Assembly (NCBI GenBank): GCA_964625175.1
Contig: CAZVAO010000005.1
Span: 1 to 43,903, forward strand
Reading direction: 5' to 3'
From: CAZVAO01 sp964625175
Lineage (GTDB): Bacteria > Bacillota > UBA994 > PWPR01
DNA: 43,903 nucleotides
How positions within the stretch are numbered: position 1 is the stretch's first letter; every line of letters begins with the position of its first letter. A program made the translations under genes and the position numbers. The notes below the pieces were generated by a model. That model worked only from the letters and a program-made list of their open reading frames with translations. It was not told the DNA's origin and did no database searches. Below are positions 16,832 to 25,434 of this stretch, piece after piece.

Positions 16832-17896
16832 ATGTTCGTTTTAGTCATAAATCCTGGGTCAACATCGACAAAGTTTAGTGTATTTGCAGATCAGGACAAT
16901 GTATTTGAACGTGTTTTGCGGCATAGCACAGCGGATCTAGCTGGCTTCGAAAATGTAATTGCTCAATACAATTTTCGCAAAAACGTCATTCTCGATGCCT
17001 TGGATGAAGCAGGGTATTCGCTTGATCGCTTTGATGCGATCGTGGGTAGGGGTGGACTGCTTCGCCCGCTGAAAGGCGGAACCTATCGTGTTAATGAGGC
17101 CATGTTAGCAGACTTGAAATCGTGTAAGTATGGCGAACACGCCTCTAATCTGGGGGCAATTTTAGCAGCTGCATTGGCACTCGAGATTGACAAGCCCGCT
17201 TATATCGTTGATCCCGTTGTTGTGGATGAAATGGTAGATCTTGCACGCCTGAGTGGACATCCTTTAATTGAACGCAAGAGTATTTTCCATGCTTTGAATC
17301 AGAAAGCAGTTGCGCGCGTGATTGCAGCAAAATATCACCGAGCGTATCAGGATATGAATCTGATTGTTGCTCATATGGGAGGCGGAATTTCAGTCGGACT
17401 GCATCGACACGGTGCGACGGTTGATGTCAATAATGCTTTAGACGGCGATGGGCCATTCACACCTGAGCGTGCGGGTAGTTTGCCGGCAAGTTCATTTGCG
17501 GGTTTATGCTATTCGGGTGACTTTACGGTTGCAGAGATCAAGAAGCTCCTCAAAGGCAAAGGCGGCTTAGTGGCCTATCTCAATACCAACGATGCGCGCG
17601 AAGTGGTACAGCGCATCGAAGACGGCGATGATTATGCCCAGTTAGTTCTGAAGGCGATGGCTTACCAGGTGGCTAAAGAAATAGGCGCTTTGGCTGCAGC
17701 TAATAAAGGGGCGATCGATGCAATTATTTTGACGGGTGGCTTAGCCTATGAGCAGAAATATTTAATTCCGTGGATCATTGAAGGGGTTTCATTTATTGCA
17801 CCGGTAGAGGTGTTACCAGGGGAGTTTGAAATGGATGCTTTAGCTGCAGGAGCGATTCGAGTTCTCAACAAGGAAGAGGTTGCCAATGTCTACTAA
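16832..17896 (+). CDS. buk: Butyrate kinase, canonical copy 2
   Basis: Acyl-phosphate kinase of 354 residues. Motifs are the standard ones: INPGSTSTKFSVF, VGRGGLLRPLKGGTYRVN, GEHASNLGAILA, VAHMGGGISVGLHRHG, DVNNALDGDGPFTPERAGSLP and ILTGGLAYE. It keeps the GxHxxG and DGDGPF loops that copy 1 lacks, so it is the more typical butyrate kinase. AGGGGGGAT precedes the ATG. It overlaps the ATPase gene by 11 bases. With Ptb it completes substrate-level ATP formation. Confidence 0.93.
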   Translation: MFVLVINPGSTSTKFSVFADQDNVFERVLRHSTADLAGFENVIAQYNFRKNVILDALDEAGYSLDRFDAIVGRGGLLRPLKGGTYRVNEAMLADLKSCKYGEHASNLGAILAAALALEIDKPAYIVDPVVVDEMVDLARLSGHPLIERKSIFHALNQKAVARVIAAKYHRAYQDMNLIVAHMGGGISVGLHRHGATVDVNNALDGDGPFTPERAGSLPASSFAGLCYSGDFTVAEIKKLLKGKGGLVAYLNTNDAREVVQRIEDGDDYAQLVLKAMAYQVAKEIGALAAANKGAIDAIILTGGLAYEQKYLIPWIIEGVSFIAPVEVLPGEFEMDALAAGAIRVLNKEEVANVY

Positions 17897-18584
17897 AGCC
17901 ACGATTGAGAATAGCATAGCCCCAGTCGTTATTTTTACAGGCGGTTATGGAAGTGGCAAATCAGAGATTGCCGTTAATTATGCAATGGCGGCGAAGGCGT
18001 TTTATCAGCACGTCGCTATAGCAGATATTGATGTGGTTAACCCCTATTTTCGGTCGCGTGAAGCCAAGATTCCTTTAGAAGAAGCGGGTGTAGTCGTCAT
18101 TGCACCCCTAGGCGAATTAAGCACTTCTGCTTTGCCGGCATTGCCTCCAGGTATTGAACGCATCATGCGAGATGATACGATCTATGCAATTATTGATGTT
18201 GGCGGAGACGATGTGGGTGCACGCGTTTTGGGTCGCTACGAAAATGCGATTGCGCAGAATAAGAAGATGTACCTAGTCGTTAACACGTCTCGACCCGAAC
18301 AAGGAACGGTTAAGCAGCTAATAACCCTTGCTCATAAAATTATGGGCAATGCTCAGCAACATTTTGATGGCGTTATTAACAATACAAATTTGCTGTACGA
18401 AACGACGCTTGATTTGATAGCTGAAGGTCATCGCATTGTAGCGGAAGTTGCTAAGCAATTAAATGTTCCAGTTGTATTCACTGCAATTGATAGGAAATTG
18501 GTTGATGAGTTGGGTTATCCCGCTGTACCTACTGATTTTTTATTATTAAATTTACAATTGTCGCCATATTGGCGCAAAAACTAA
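17886..18584 (+). CDS. P-loop ATP-binding protein of the CobQ/MinD/ParA type in the VOR operon
   Basis: Function not known. It has 232 residues from the ATG at 17886. Walker A is GGYGSGKS (Lys25) without the signature second lysine of ParA/MinD. It is followed by IADIDVVNPYFRSRE at about residues 46-60, resembling the switch segment of this superfamily, and by Walker-B-like IIDVGGDDVGAR. VVNTSRPEQGT and INNTNLL look like base-recognition segments. It lies between butyrate kinase and the ferredoxin-like subunit of a 2-oxoacid oxidoreductase and overlaps the former by 11 bases. A role in cofactor or Fe-S assembly for that enzyme is a guess from context. Confidence 0.7.
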   Translation: MSTKATIENSIAPVVIFTGGYGSGKSEIAVNYAMAAKAFYQHVAIADIDVVNPYFRSREAKIPLEEAGVVVIAPLGELSTSALPALPPGIERIMRDDTIYAIIDVGGDDVGARVLGRYENAIAQNKKMYLVVNTSRPEQGTVKQLITLAHKIMGNAQQHFDGVINNTNLLYETTLDLIAEGHRIVAEVAKQLNVPVVFTAIDRKLVDELGYPAVPTDFLLLNLQLSPYWRKN

Positions 18585-18595
18585 GGAGGTCTATT

Positions 18596-18826
18596 ATGGC
18601 AAAGACGATATCCTATCCTGTATTTGCTGAAGAGCGTTGTAAGGGTTGTCAATTATGCACGACAGTTTGCCCTAAAAAAATTGTCCACATGAGTGATCAG
18701 ATCAATAGTAAAGGTTATTATTACGCAACAGTAACGGATCTTGGCTCATGTATTGGCTGTAAATTCTGTGCGATGATGTGTCCAGATGTTGTGATTGAAA
18801 TCCATCAAGAGAAGAAGGAGGATTAG
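18596..18826 (+). CDS. vorD: 2-oxoacid:ferredoxin oxidoreductase delta subunit (2[4Fe-4S] ferredoxin-like)
   Basis: Electron-carrying subunit of 76 residues with two complete cluster motifs: CKGCQLCTTVCPK and CIGCKFCAMMCPD (each CxxCxxCxxxCP). The ATG at 18596 follows AAGGAGG by seven bases; an in-frame codon at 18569 lies inside the previous gene. It passes electrons from the thiamine active site to free ferredoxin. It is the first of four subunit genes in the order delta-alpha-beta-gamma. The assignment to VOR rather than 2-oxoglutarate (KOR) type rests on the alpha subunit. Confidence 0.88.
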   Translation: MAKTISYPVFAEERCKGCQLCTTVCPKKIVHMSDQINSKGYYYATVTDLGSCIGCKFCAMMCPDVVIEIHQEKKED

Positions 18827-18829
18827 ATT

Positions 18830-19891
18830 ATGGTCAAAAAGTTAATGAAGGGCAACGAAGCAATTGGCGAAGCTGCAATTGCCGCAAATTGTCTTCACTT
18901 TTTCGGATATCCAATTACTCCCCAAAACGAAGTCCCAGAGTACATGTCTAAGCGCTTGCCGCAACTCGGTGGCGTATTTGTACAGGCTGAATCTGAGGTT
19001 GCTGCGATCAACATGGTTTATGGTGCAGCGGGCGCAGGAGTGCGTGTCATGACGTCATCATCTAGCCCTGGGATTAGCTTAAAACAAGAAGGAATCTCCT
19101 ATATCGCAGGAGCCGAATTGCCTTGCGTCATCATTAATATTGTGCGCGGTGGTCCAGGTTTAGGAGGCATTCAACCTGCTCAGTCGGACTACTTTCAGGC
19201 AACAAAGGGTGGTGGCCATGGCGACTATCATTTAATTGTATTAGCCCCCTCCACGATTCAGGAAATGGTGGATTTGGTTCAAGACGCGTTTGATTTAGCA
19301 GATCTTTACCGTAACCCAGTGATGGTTCTTGGTGATGGTATGTTGGGTCAGATGATGGAACCAGTGGAATTTACAGAGCGAAAACCCATAGATTTACCCG
19401 CTAAAGATTGGGCTTCAACGGGAATGGGAGAACGTACCACCCCCAATGTGATCAACTCTTTATTCTTGGATCCTCAGAAATGTGAAGATCATAATATTGC
19501 TTTGGCAGCAAAATACCAAGAGATTACAGATCAAGAGGTGCGTTATGAAACCGTGAATTGTGATGAGGCAGAAATTATTTTAGTTGCCTATGGCACAACA
19601 GCACGTATTGTTAAAAGTGTAATCGAGCTTGCGGCTGCTGAAGGAATCAAGCTTGGGTTGATTCGTCCCATCACGCTATGGCCGTTCCCAACGCTTGCTT
19701 TTGATCAATTTGTGGATCGTACAAAAGCATTCTTATCTGTTGAAATGAGCATGGGCCAAATGGTTGAAGATGTGCGTTTAGCCGTTAATGGTCGCAAACC
19801 GGTATACTTCTATGGCCGGAGTGGTGGTATGATCCCGACCCCAGAGGGGATTCTGGCGAAGGTCAAAGAAATTCGAGAGGAGTTAGCCTAA
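18830..19891 (+). CDS. vorB: 2-oxoacid:ferredoxin oxidoreductase alpha subunit, VorB type
   Basis: Alpha subunit of the enzyme that oxidatively decarboxylates branched-chain 2-oxoacids (such as 3-methyl-2-oxobutanoate) to acyl-CoA with ferredoxin reduction. It has 353 residues. The N-terminus reads [17 protein letters not shown] and [20 protein letters not shown], then [33 protein letters not shown] and [19 protein letters not shown], which in my recollection is the VorB signature rather than KorA. The second half is the transketolase C-terminal domain. GGAGG precedes the ATG; the stop overlaps the next ATG (TAATG). A 2-oxoglutarate substrate is not strictly excluded. Confidence 0.88.
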   Translation: MVKKLMKGNEAIGEAAIAANCLHFFGYPITPQNEVPEYMSKRLPQLGGVFVQAESEVAAINMVYGAAGAGVRVMTSSSSPGISLKQEGISYIAGAELPCVIINIVRGGPGLGGIQPAQSDYFQATKGGGHGDYHLIVLAPSTIQEMVDLVQDAFDLADLYRNPVMVLGDGMLGQMMEPVEFTERKPIDLPAKDWASTGMGERTTPNVINSLFLDPQKCEDHNIALAAKYQEITDQEVRYETVNCDEAEIILVAYGTTARIVKSVIELAAAEGIKLGLIRPITLWPFPTLAFDQFVDRTKAFLSVEMSMGQMVEDVRLAVNGRKPVYFYGRSGGMIPTPEGILAKVKEIREELA

Positions 19892-20637
19892 TGACTGTCA
19901 TCTTTAAGCGTCCAGAGGCGCTCACCAATACTATAACTCATTATTGTCCCGGGTGTACGCACGGTATAATTCATCGTTTAGTTGCTGAGGTAATCGACGA
20001 GTTGGATATAAGAAAGCGTACGATTGGAATCGCCCCAGTAGGTTGTTCTGTATTGGCTTATAATTACTTTAACTGTGATATGCAGCAAGCTTCACATGGC
20101 CGAGCACCTGCCGTTGCCACGGGTATTAAAAGGGCCCTCCCTGATTCAATTGTTTTCTCTTATCAAGGAGATGGCGATCTTGCATCTATAGGAACTGCTG
20201 AAATTATTCACGCTGCTGCACGTTCTGAGAATATAACGGTCATCTTTGTTAACAATGCAATCTACGGTATGACTGGCGGACAGATGGCCCCAACAACATT
20301 GCCCAATCAAAAGACCACGACATCTCCATATGGACGTCAAGTGACCACAGCGGGATTCCCGTTGAAAGTTTCTGAAATGATGGGGGTAATGGATGGTCCA
20401 GCCTATATTGCACGCACATCGGTTCACAATATAAAAGAAATCATGAATGCGAAAAAAGCAATTAAAAAGGCATTTGAATATCAAGTTGCTGGTAAAGGAT
20501 TCAGCATGGTTGAAATTCTGTCAACGTGCCCAACAAATTGGGGAATGCCTCCAGTAAAAGCGATGGAGTGGCTTGAAGAGAATATGTTGCCTTATTACCC
20601 TCTCGGGGTTTATAAAGACATTGAGGAGGTTAAATAA
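19891..20637 (+). CDS. vorA: 2-oxoacid:ferredoxin oxidoreductase beta subunit (thiamine diphosphate binding)
   Basis: Catalytic beta subunit of 248 residues that binds thiamine diphosphate. The ThDP motif is seen as [23 protein letters not shown] in part, followed by [16 protein letters not shown]. Cysteines for an Fe-S cluster lie in HYCPGCTHG near the N-terminus and in STCPTNW near the C-terminus. It overlaps vorB and vorC by one base on each side, indicating coupled translation of a stoichiometric complex. Confidence 0.9.
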   Translation: MTVIFKRPEALTNTITHYCPGCTHGIIHRLVAEVIDELDIRKRTIGIAPVGCSVLAYNYFNCDMQQASHGRAPAVATGIKRALPDSIVFSYQGDGDLASIGTAEIIHAAARSENITVIFVNNAIYGMTGGQMAPTTLPNQKTTTSPYGRQVTTAGFPLKVSEMMGVMDGPAYIARTSVHNIKEIMNAKKAIKKAFEYQVAGKGFSMVEILSTCPTNWGMPPVKAMEWLEENMLPYYPLGVYKDIEEVK

Positions 20638-21173
20638 TGAATCATCAAGTCATCATAGCCGGTTTCGGTGGGCAAGGTGTTATGTTGATGGGGCGTTTAT
20701 TAGCCTATTCAGCGATGTTAGAAGGTAAAAATGTTTCTTGGTTGCCGTCATATGGTCCGGAAATGCGTGGCGGAACCGCTAATTGCATGGTCATCGTTTC
20801 TGATAAAGAGGTTGCTTCTCCGTTGATCACGGCTCCAAGTGCCCTGGTTGCCATGAATCTCCCTTCCTTGCATAAGTTCCAGGATGATGTTAAACCTGGC
20901 GGCTTAATTATTTATAATAGCTCCTTGATTGAAGAAAAACCGACACGGACAGATGTGACAGTGATTGCCGTGCCTTGTAATGATATTGCTGCTGAGCTAG
21001 GCAACTCGCGCGTTGCGAATATTGTGGCTCTTGGCACTTTGCTAAACCATACGCAAGCCTGTGATAAGTCAGCCGTTCTTGAGTCGCTGAAAAAAGCATT
21101 GCCTGAGCGGCATCATCATCTCTTACCGCTCAATGAGTTGGCTTTGGACCGCGGTCTAACTTTCCAAGAATAG
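20637..21173 (+). CDS. vorC: 2-oxoacid:ferredoxin oxidoreductase gamma subunit
   Basis: Gamma subunit of 178 residues, which binds CoA in the pyruvate:ferredoxin oxidoreductase superfamily. Family segments: IIAGFGGQGVMLMGRLLAYSA, SWLPSYGPEMRGGTANCMV and VSDKEVASPLI. It is the last gene of the unit and is followed by a strong hairpin terminator. Confidence 0.9.
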   Translation: MNHQVIIAGFGGQGVMLMGRLLAYSAMLEGKNVSWLPSYGPEMRGGTANCMVIVSDKEVASPLITAPSALVAMNLPSLHKFQDDVKPGGLIIYNSSLIEEKPTRTDVTVIAVPCNDIAAELGNSRVANIVALGTLLNHTQACDKSAVLESLKKALPERHHHLLPLNELALDRGLTFQE

Positions 21174-21194
21174 TTTCCCGTATAATCCTATTTA

Positions 21195-21231
21195 AGAGAC
21201 TGGCAGCCGTAAGCCAGTCTCTATTTCTTTT
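21195..21231 (+). terminator. Strong terminator after vorC
   Basis: A perfect ten-base-pair stem pairs AGAGACTGGC (21195-21204) with GCCAGTCTCT (21213-21222), with an eight-base loop and a T-rich tail (ATTTCTTTT). Confidence 0.88.
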
Positions 21232-21373
21232 AGCGTATGCTTTGAGATGGATCACAACGCAATTTTGGTGTTTATGAGGCAATAGAAATGGGCATAAAAT
21301 AGCGATAATTAAATATCAAATAAGAGATTTTACAAAAACAGAACATTCTACGTTAATATTAGGTAATAGTGTT
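21232..21373. other. Intergenic DNA between vorC terminator and pyk promoter
   Basis: AT-rich spacer. I see no open frame with a ribosome binding site, no hairpin and no recognisable operator in it. Confidence 0.5.
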
Positions 21374-21401
21374 TTGGTTTGTGGCTATTTTCTGGTATAG
21401 T
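21374..21401 (+). promoter_or_regulatory. Probable sigma-A promoter for pyk-ddl-deoB-pdp
   Basis: TTGGTT (21374-21379) and TATAGT (21396-21401) are 16 bases apart. The start of pyk lies about 60 bases downstream. Confidence 0.5.
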
Positions 21402-21460
21402 TTAAATGTGTATTTGTCTGTATTATTTTGAATTAAAATATTTATATTGAGGTGATAACA

Positions 21461-23206
21461 ATGCGAAAAACAAAAATAGTTTGTACTTTAGGACCTGCAA
21501 CGGATCATGATGATGTCATGGCAGCATTGATCCAAAATGGCATGGATGTGGCGCGTTTTAATTTCAGTCATGGAACGCATCAGGAGCATCAGGATCGTCT
21601 TAATTTGCTGCGCAGTATAGCCCGGAGAAAATCAAGACGTATTGCTACAATGCTCGATACCAAAGGACCAGAAGTCCGTTTGGGGTTGTTTGAAGCTGGT
21701 AAAGTTGAATTAATAAATGGACAAGAGTTTATATTGACGACCGATGAGATGATGGGAACTTCCTTAAAGGCACATGTCAATTACTCAGATTTGCCAAAAT
21801 ATCTGAAATGCGATGATGTTATTTTCCTTGACGATGGTAATATCACGCTTAAGGTAATTGATGTCAATGAAACAGAGATTAAGTGTTTTGTGGAGGATGG
21901 GGGTCCCTTAAGTGATCGCAAGAAAGTATCGACACCTACAGCTAAGCTAGGTCTTCCAGCCGTTACCGAAAAAGATGTTATTGACATCAAATTTGCGATT
22001 AGACACCATTTTAATTTTATTGCGGCATCTTTTGTGCGCAGTGCTGAGCATGTTCTAGAGATCCGAAGTATTTTAGAAGAGTATAATTCTGGCATTAAAA
22101 TCATATCTAAAATCGAGAATCGTGAAGGTTTAGATAATATTGAAGAGATTATTGAGGTTTCGGATGGCATTATGGTGGCACGCGGTGACCTCGGTGTGGA
22201 AATACCCCCCGAAGAAGTCCCACTACGTCAAAAAGAAATGCTGAAACAGTGTAGCAAGGTCGGGAAGCCGGTTATTATAGCAACTCAGATGCTTGACTCA
22301 ATGATACGTAATCCACGCCCGACGAGAGCGGAAGCCAGTGATGTAGCGAACGCCGTATTTGAAGGTGCTGACGCAGTGATGCTTTCTGGTGAGACGGCTG
22401 CTGGTGACTATCCCGTACAGGCTGTTAAAATGATGCGCAAGATTGCGGAAACTACTGAGGCAGGGATCAAATATCCGTTAACCTCATATACGTTCCATGT
22501 TGAACACCCTGGTCTTACGGATGTCATCGGTCAAACGGTGTGCCAAATGGCTGAGAAGCTTGGTGTAAGAGCGATTATTACGCCCACCCAATCTGGTTAT
22601 ACTGCCCGGATGATTGCCAAATATCGACCGTCAGTTGATATTATAGCGGTTACACCTTTGCCGAATATTGCCAATGAGCTTAAGATGGTTTGGGGAGTCA
22701 AACCTTTAGTGGGCAAAGCAGTAGAGAATACGGATGAACTCTTAGAAGATGCAATCGCGGTAGCGCTACGCAATAATCTAATCGCCGAAGGCGATTCTGT
22801 GATTATTACTGCGGGGGTCCCTGTTGCATTACCGGGTGGAACAAATTTAATTAAAGTACATACCGTGGGTAAAGTTCTCACACACGGCATTGGTATTGGA
22901 AGCGAATCACTGGTGGCCCCAGCGGTCATTGTACGCGAGAAAAAGGATTTATTGAAAGTTAAGTCGGATAGCATCATCGTCTGCCTGCAGTCGGACCCGT
23001 CTTTTGTGCAAGCTATTGCCCAAGCAGCAGGGGTGGTCACTGAGTTAGGTGGGTTAACTTCACATGCAGCAATTGTTGGTCTTAACTTCCGTAAGCCAGT
23101 AATCGTCAATGCTCGCAACATTATGAATTTAGTAAAAGATGGAGATTTAATAACAATAGATTGTGAAAGAGGACTGATTTATTCTGGTAGAGCAACAATA
23201 TTGTAG
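21461..23206 (+). CDS. pyk: Pyruvate kinase with C-terminal PEP-utilising-type domain
   Basis: Last step of glycolysis, PEP plus ADP to pyruvate plus ATP. It has 581 residues from the ATG at 21461, which follows GAGGTGAT; the codon at 21452 lies inside that site. The catalytic barrel shows TLGPATDHDD, ARFNFSHG, DTKGPEVR, ISKIENREGLDN, VARGDLGVEIP and the MLDSM and SGETAAGDYP segments. Residues about 500-581 form the extra domain with GGLTSHAAIVGL, as in Bacillus pyruvate kinases of about 585 residues; its His is conserved but its role is unclear. No pfkA lies upstream, unlike in many Firmicutes. Confidence 0.97.
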   Translation: MRKTKIVCTLGPATDHDDVMAALIQNGMDVARFNFSHGTHQEHQDRLNLLRSIARRKSRRIATMLDTKGPEVRLGLFEAGKVELINGQEFILTTDEMMGTSLKAHVNYSDLPKYLKCDDVIFLDDGNITLKVIDVNETEIKCFVEDGGPLSDRKKVSTPTAKLGLPAVTEKDVIDIKFAIRHHFNFIAASFVRSAEHVLEIRSILEEYNSGIKIISKIENREGLDNIEEIIEVSDGIMVARGDLGVEIPPEEVPLRQKEMLKQCSKVGKPVIIATQMLDSMIRNPRPTRAEASDVANAVFEGADAVMLSGETAAGDYPVQAVKMMRKIAETTEAGIKYPLTSYTFHVEHPGLTDVIGQTVCQMAEKLGVRAIITPTQSGYTARMIAKYRPSVDIIAVTPLPNIANELKMVWGVKPLVGKAVENTDELLEDAIAVALRNNLIAEGDSVIITAGVPVALPGGTNLIKVHTVGKVLTHGIGIGSESLVAPAVIVREKKDLLKVKSDSIIVCLQSDPSFVQAIAQAAGVVTELGGLTSHAAIVGLNFRKPVIVNARNIMNLVKDGDLITIDCERGLIYSGRATIL

Positions 23207-23230
23207 AGTAAATTAGCAAAGGTGAAGATT

Positions 23231-24274
23231 ATGCAGCGAAGCAAAGTATTGATAATTTTTGGAGGGATATCTGCTGAGCATGAGGTTTCAATCAGCTCAG
23301 CAGCCTCAATCTTAGATGCAATCGATCGAGAGCGTTTTTGGCCAGCAACACTAGCCATTACGAAAGAGGGTTCTTACGTGGTCAACGTCAATCCGAGGGC
23401 CCTGATTCCGAATCGGCAAGCCGTTTATCCAGCAGCCACTACTTGGACAGCCTCAGACGATGTCTGGAGCTGTTCCAATGCTTTAGAATTAATTAAAACG
23501 AGTGATGTGGTTTTTCCAATTCTCCACGGCCCTGGCGGTGAAGATGGAACCATCCAAGGGTTACTCGAATCACTTGGCAAAAAGTACGTCGGGAGTTCCG
23601 TTCTTGCCTCTGCTGTTTGCATGGACAAAGCGGTCACAAAAGATTTGCTCATTATGGCAGGTGTGGAGGTGATTCCCTACCAGCATTTTACGGCTCATCA
23701 ATGGTCTACGGAAAGAGAAGCCCTCTTAGCAAAAATTGAAGCGTATCGCTATCCAGTATTTGTTAAACCAGCCGCATTAGGATCAAGCGTTGGAATTAGC
23801 AAAGTACATAATGGATCAGAACTAAGTGCAGCGATTGATATCGCGCTTTCCTATGGCAATAAAGTCATTGTTGAACAGGGGATTAGTGGTCGAGAGATTG
23901 AGTGCTCTGTCTTGGGTAACAATCAGTTAATAATTTCTAACCCTGGCGAAATCATCCCGAATGCAGATTATTATGATTATGACACCAAATACCTTAATGA
24001 TTGCGCAGAGCTGGTTATCCCTGCCGTCCTAAATGATCAAATAATCCAGCAAATTAGGCAATTAAGTGCACGAGCTTATCGAGCTTTGCAGTGCAAAGGG
24101 CTAGCACGAATCGACTTTTTTGTTGAAAATGACACAGAGCGAGTGCTGATCAACGAAATAAATACAATGCCTGGCTTTACGCCGATTAGTATGTTTCCCA
24201 AATTAATGATTAATGAGGGGATGACCTACTCTTATTTAATTACTCGGTTATTGGAGCTAGCAGTAGAGGAGTAA
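23231..24274 (+). CDS. ddl: D-alanine--D-alanine ligase
   Basis: ATP-grasp ligase making D-Ala-D-Ala for peptidoglycan precursors. It has 347 residues from the ATG at 23231 after AAAGGTGA; an in-frame GTG at 23222 overlaps that site. Motifs: IFGGISAEHEVSISSA, the LHGPGGEDGTIQGLLES segment, PAALGSSVGISKV, IEQG-like VEQGISGREIECSVLG, and INEINTMPGFTPISMFPKL with metal ligands. The ligand-selecting region around DYYDYDTKYLND resembles Ddl rather than the VanA-type lactate-specific forms, but specificity has not been resolved. Confidence 0.95.
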   Translation: MQRSKVLIIFGGISAEHEVSISSAASILDAIDRERFWPATLAITKEGSYVVNVNPRALIPNRQAVYPAATTWTASDDVWSCSNALELIKTSDVVFPILHGPGGEDGTIQGLLESLGKKYVGSSVLASAVCMDKAVTKDLLIMAGVEVIPYQHFTAHQWSTEREALLAKIEAYRYPVFVKPAALGSSVGISKVHNGSELSAAIDIALSYGNKVIVEQGISGREIECSVLGNNQLIISNPGEIIPNADYYDYDTKYLNDCAELVIPAVLNDQIIQQIRQLSARAYRALQCKGLARIDFFVENDTERVLINEINTMPGFTPISMFPKLMINEGMTYSYLITRLLELAVEE

Positions 24275-24279
24275 GTAAT

Positions 24280-25434
24280 ATGTATAAACGAATTGTGCTC
24301 ATCATATTAGATAGCGTTGGACTTAAAGCGGCACCCGATGCGGCAGCTTTTGGCAATGAGGGCGCGTCTACGTTGGGGCACATATATGAGAGAACGGGTT
24401 TAAGATTGCCGAATCTTGAGAAGTTAGGGCTGGCAAGCTTGATGGGCTTGGCAAGTAAGCCACATCAACAAGGCTATTATGGCCAATTATTTCCACATAG
24501 TGTGGGCAAAGACACCATAGCGGGCCATTGGGAAATGATGGGCGTCATGATTGAACAACCGCTCCCTGTTTATCCAAATGGATTTCCCCAGCGAATACTA
24601 GCTGAACTCACTGAGCGAACTGGATATAGCTTTCTAGGCAATAAAACAGCATCTGGAACGACGATTATTCAAGAACTTGGACGATTACATGAGGAAACAG
24701 GTAAGGCTATTATATATACTTCTGCGGATAGCGTGATGCAAATCGCAGCTCATGAGTCAATTATTCCCTTAGAGCAATTATATGAAATTTGTGAAACGGC
24801 ACGTTTGATGATGCAGGGGAAGGATGCCGTTGGCCGCATCATCGCTAGACCGTTTATTGGAGAATACCCCAACTACAAACGCACGGAGCATCGCCGCGAT
24901 TATGCATTGATTCCTCCGCGTTCAACGGTGTTAGACGCTTTAGTAGACAACGAAATACCGGTCTATGCTGTTGGAAAAATAGAGGATGTTTTTGCAGGTA
25001 GAGGCATTTCATTTACGACTCATACGGGAAATAACGATTCAGGAATGAAACAAATAACGTCTTACATGCGACAACCAGACTTTAGTCAAGGGCTCTTATT
25101 TGCAAATTTAAATGATTTTGACTCTATGTATGGGCATCGCCGTAATGTTGTCGGCTATGCACAGGCTTTACAAGAATTTGATGATTATCTTCCCATGATT
25201 CTTGATAGCCTTGGTGAGGATGACCTGTTAATTATTACCGCAGATCATGGTAATGATCCAACTTATGCGGGAACCGATCATACGCGGGAAATTACGCCGC
25301 TGTTGATTTATAACAATGGCCGAACGGGTTATCTAGGGGATCGAGCCTTTAGCGATATTGGTGCGACCATCTTAGCTAATTTCGGGCTACAACCTTGGCA
25401 TGGCGAATCGATGCTAGGAGCGATCTCCAAATGA
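24280..25434 (+). CDS. deoB: Phosphopentomutase
   Basis: Interconverts (deoxy)ribose 1- and 5-phosphate in nucleoside salvage. It has 384 residues of the alkaline-phosphatase-like fold: metal Asp in LIILDSVG, the phosphorylatable Thr region GKDTIAGHWEMMG, TITADHGNDPT-type segment IITADHGNDPTYAGTDHTRE near the C-terminus. AGGAG precedes the ATG. It overlaps pdp by ATGA, so sugar phosphates released by the phosphorylase pass straight to this mutase. Confidence 0.96.
   Translation: MYKRIVLIILDSVGLKAAPDAAAFGNEGASTLGHIYERTGLRLPNLEKLGLASLMGLASKPHQQGYYGQLFPHSVGKDTIAGHWEMMGVMIEQPLPVYPNGFPQRILAELTERTGYSFLGNKTASGTTIIQELGRLHEETGKAIIYTSADSVMQIAAHESIIPLEQLYEICETARLMMQGKDAVGRIIARPFIGEYPNYKRTEHRRDYALIPPRSTVLDALVDNEIPVYAVGKIEDVFAGRGISFTTHTGNNDSGMKQITSYMRQPDFSQGLLFANLNDFDSMYGHRRNVVGYAQALQEFDDYLPMILDSLGEDDLLIITADHGNDPTYAGTDHTREITPLLIYNNGRTGYLGDRAFSDIGATILANFGLQPWHGESMLGAISK

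Noticed and set aside
18596..21173. Pyruvate- or 2-oxoglutarate:ferredoxin oxidoreductase as the primary call
   Set aside because: The alpha subunit motifs fit the VorB group better, and the ptb/buk context favours branched-chain acyl-CoA; a 2-oxoglutarate role is kept only as an alternative.
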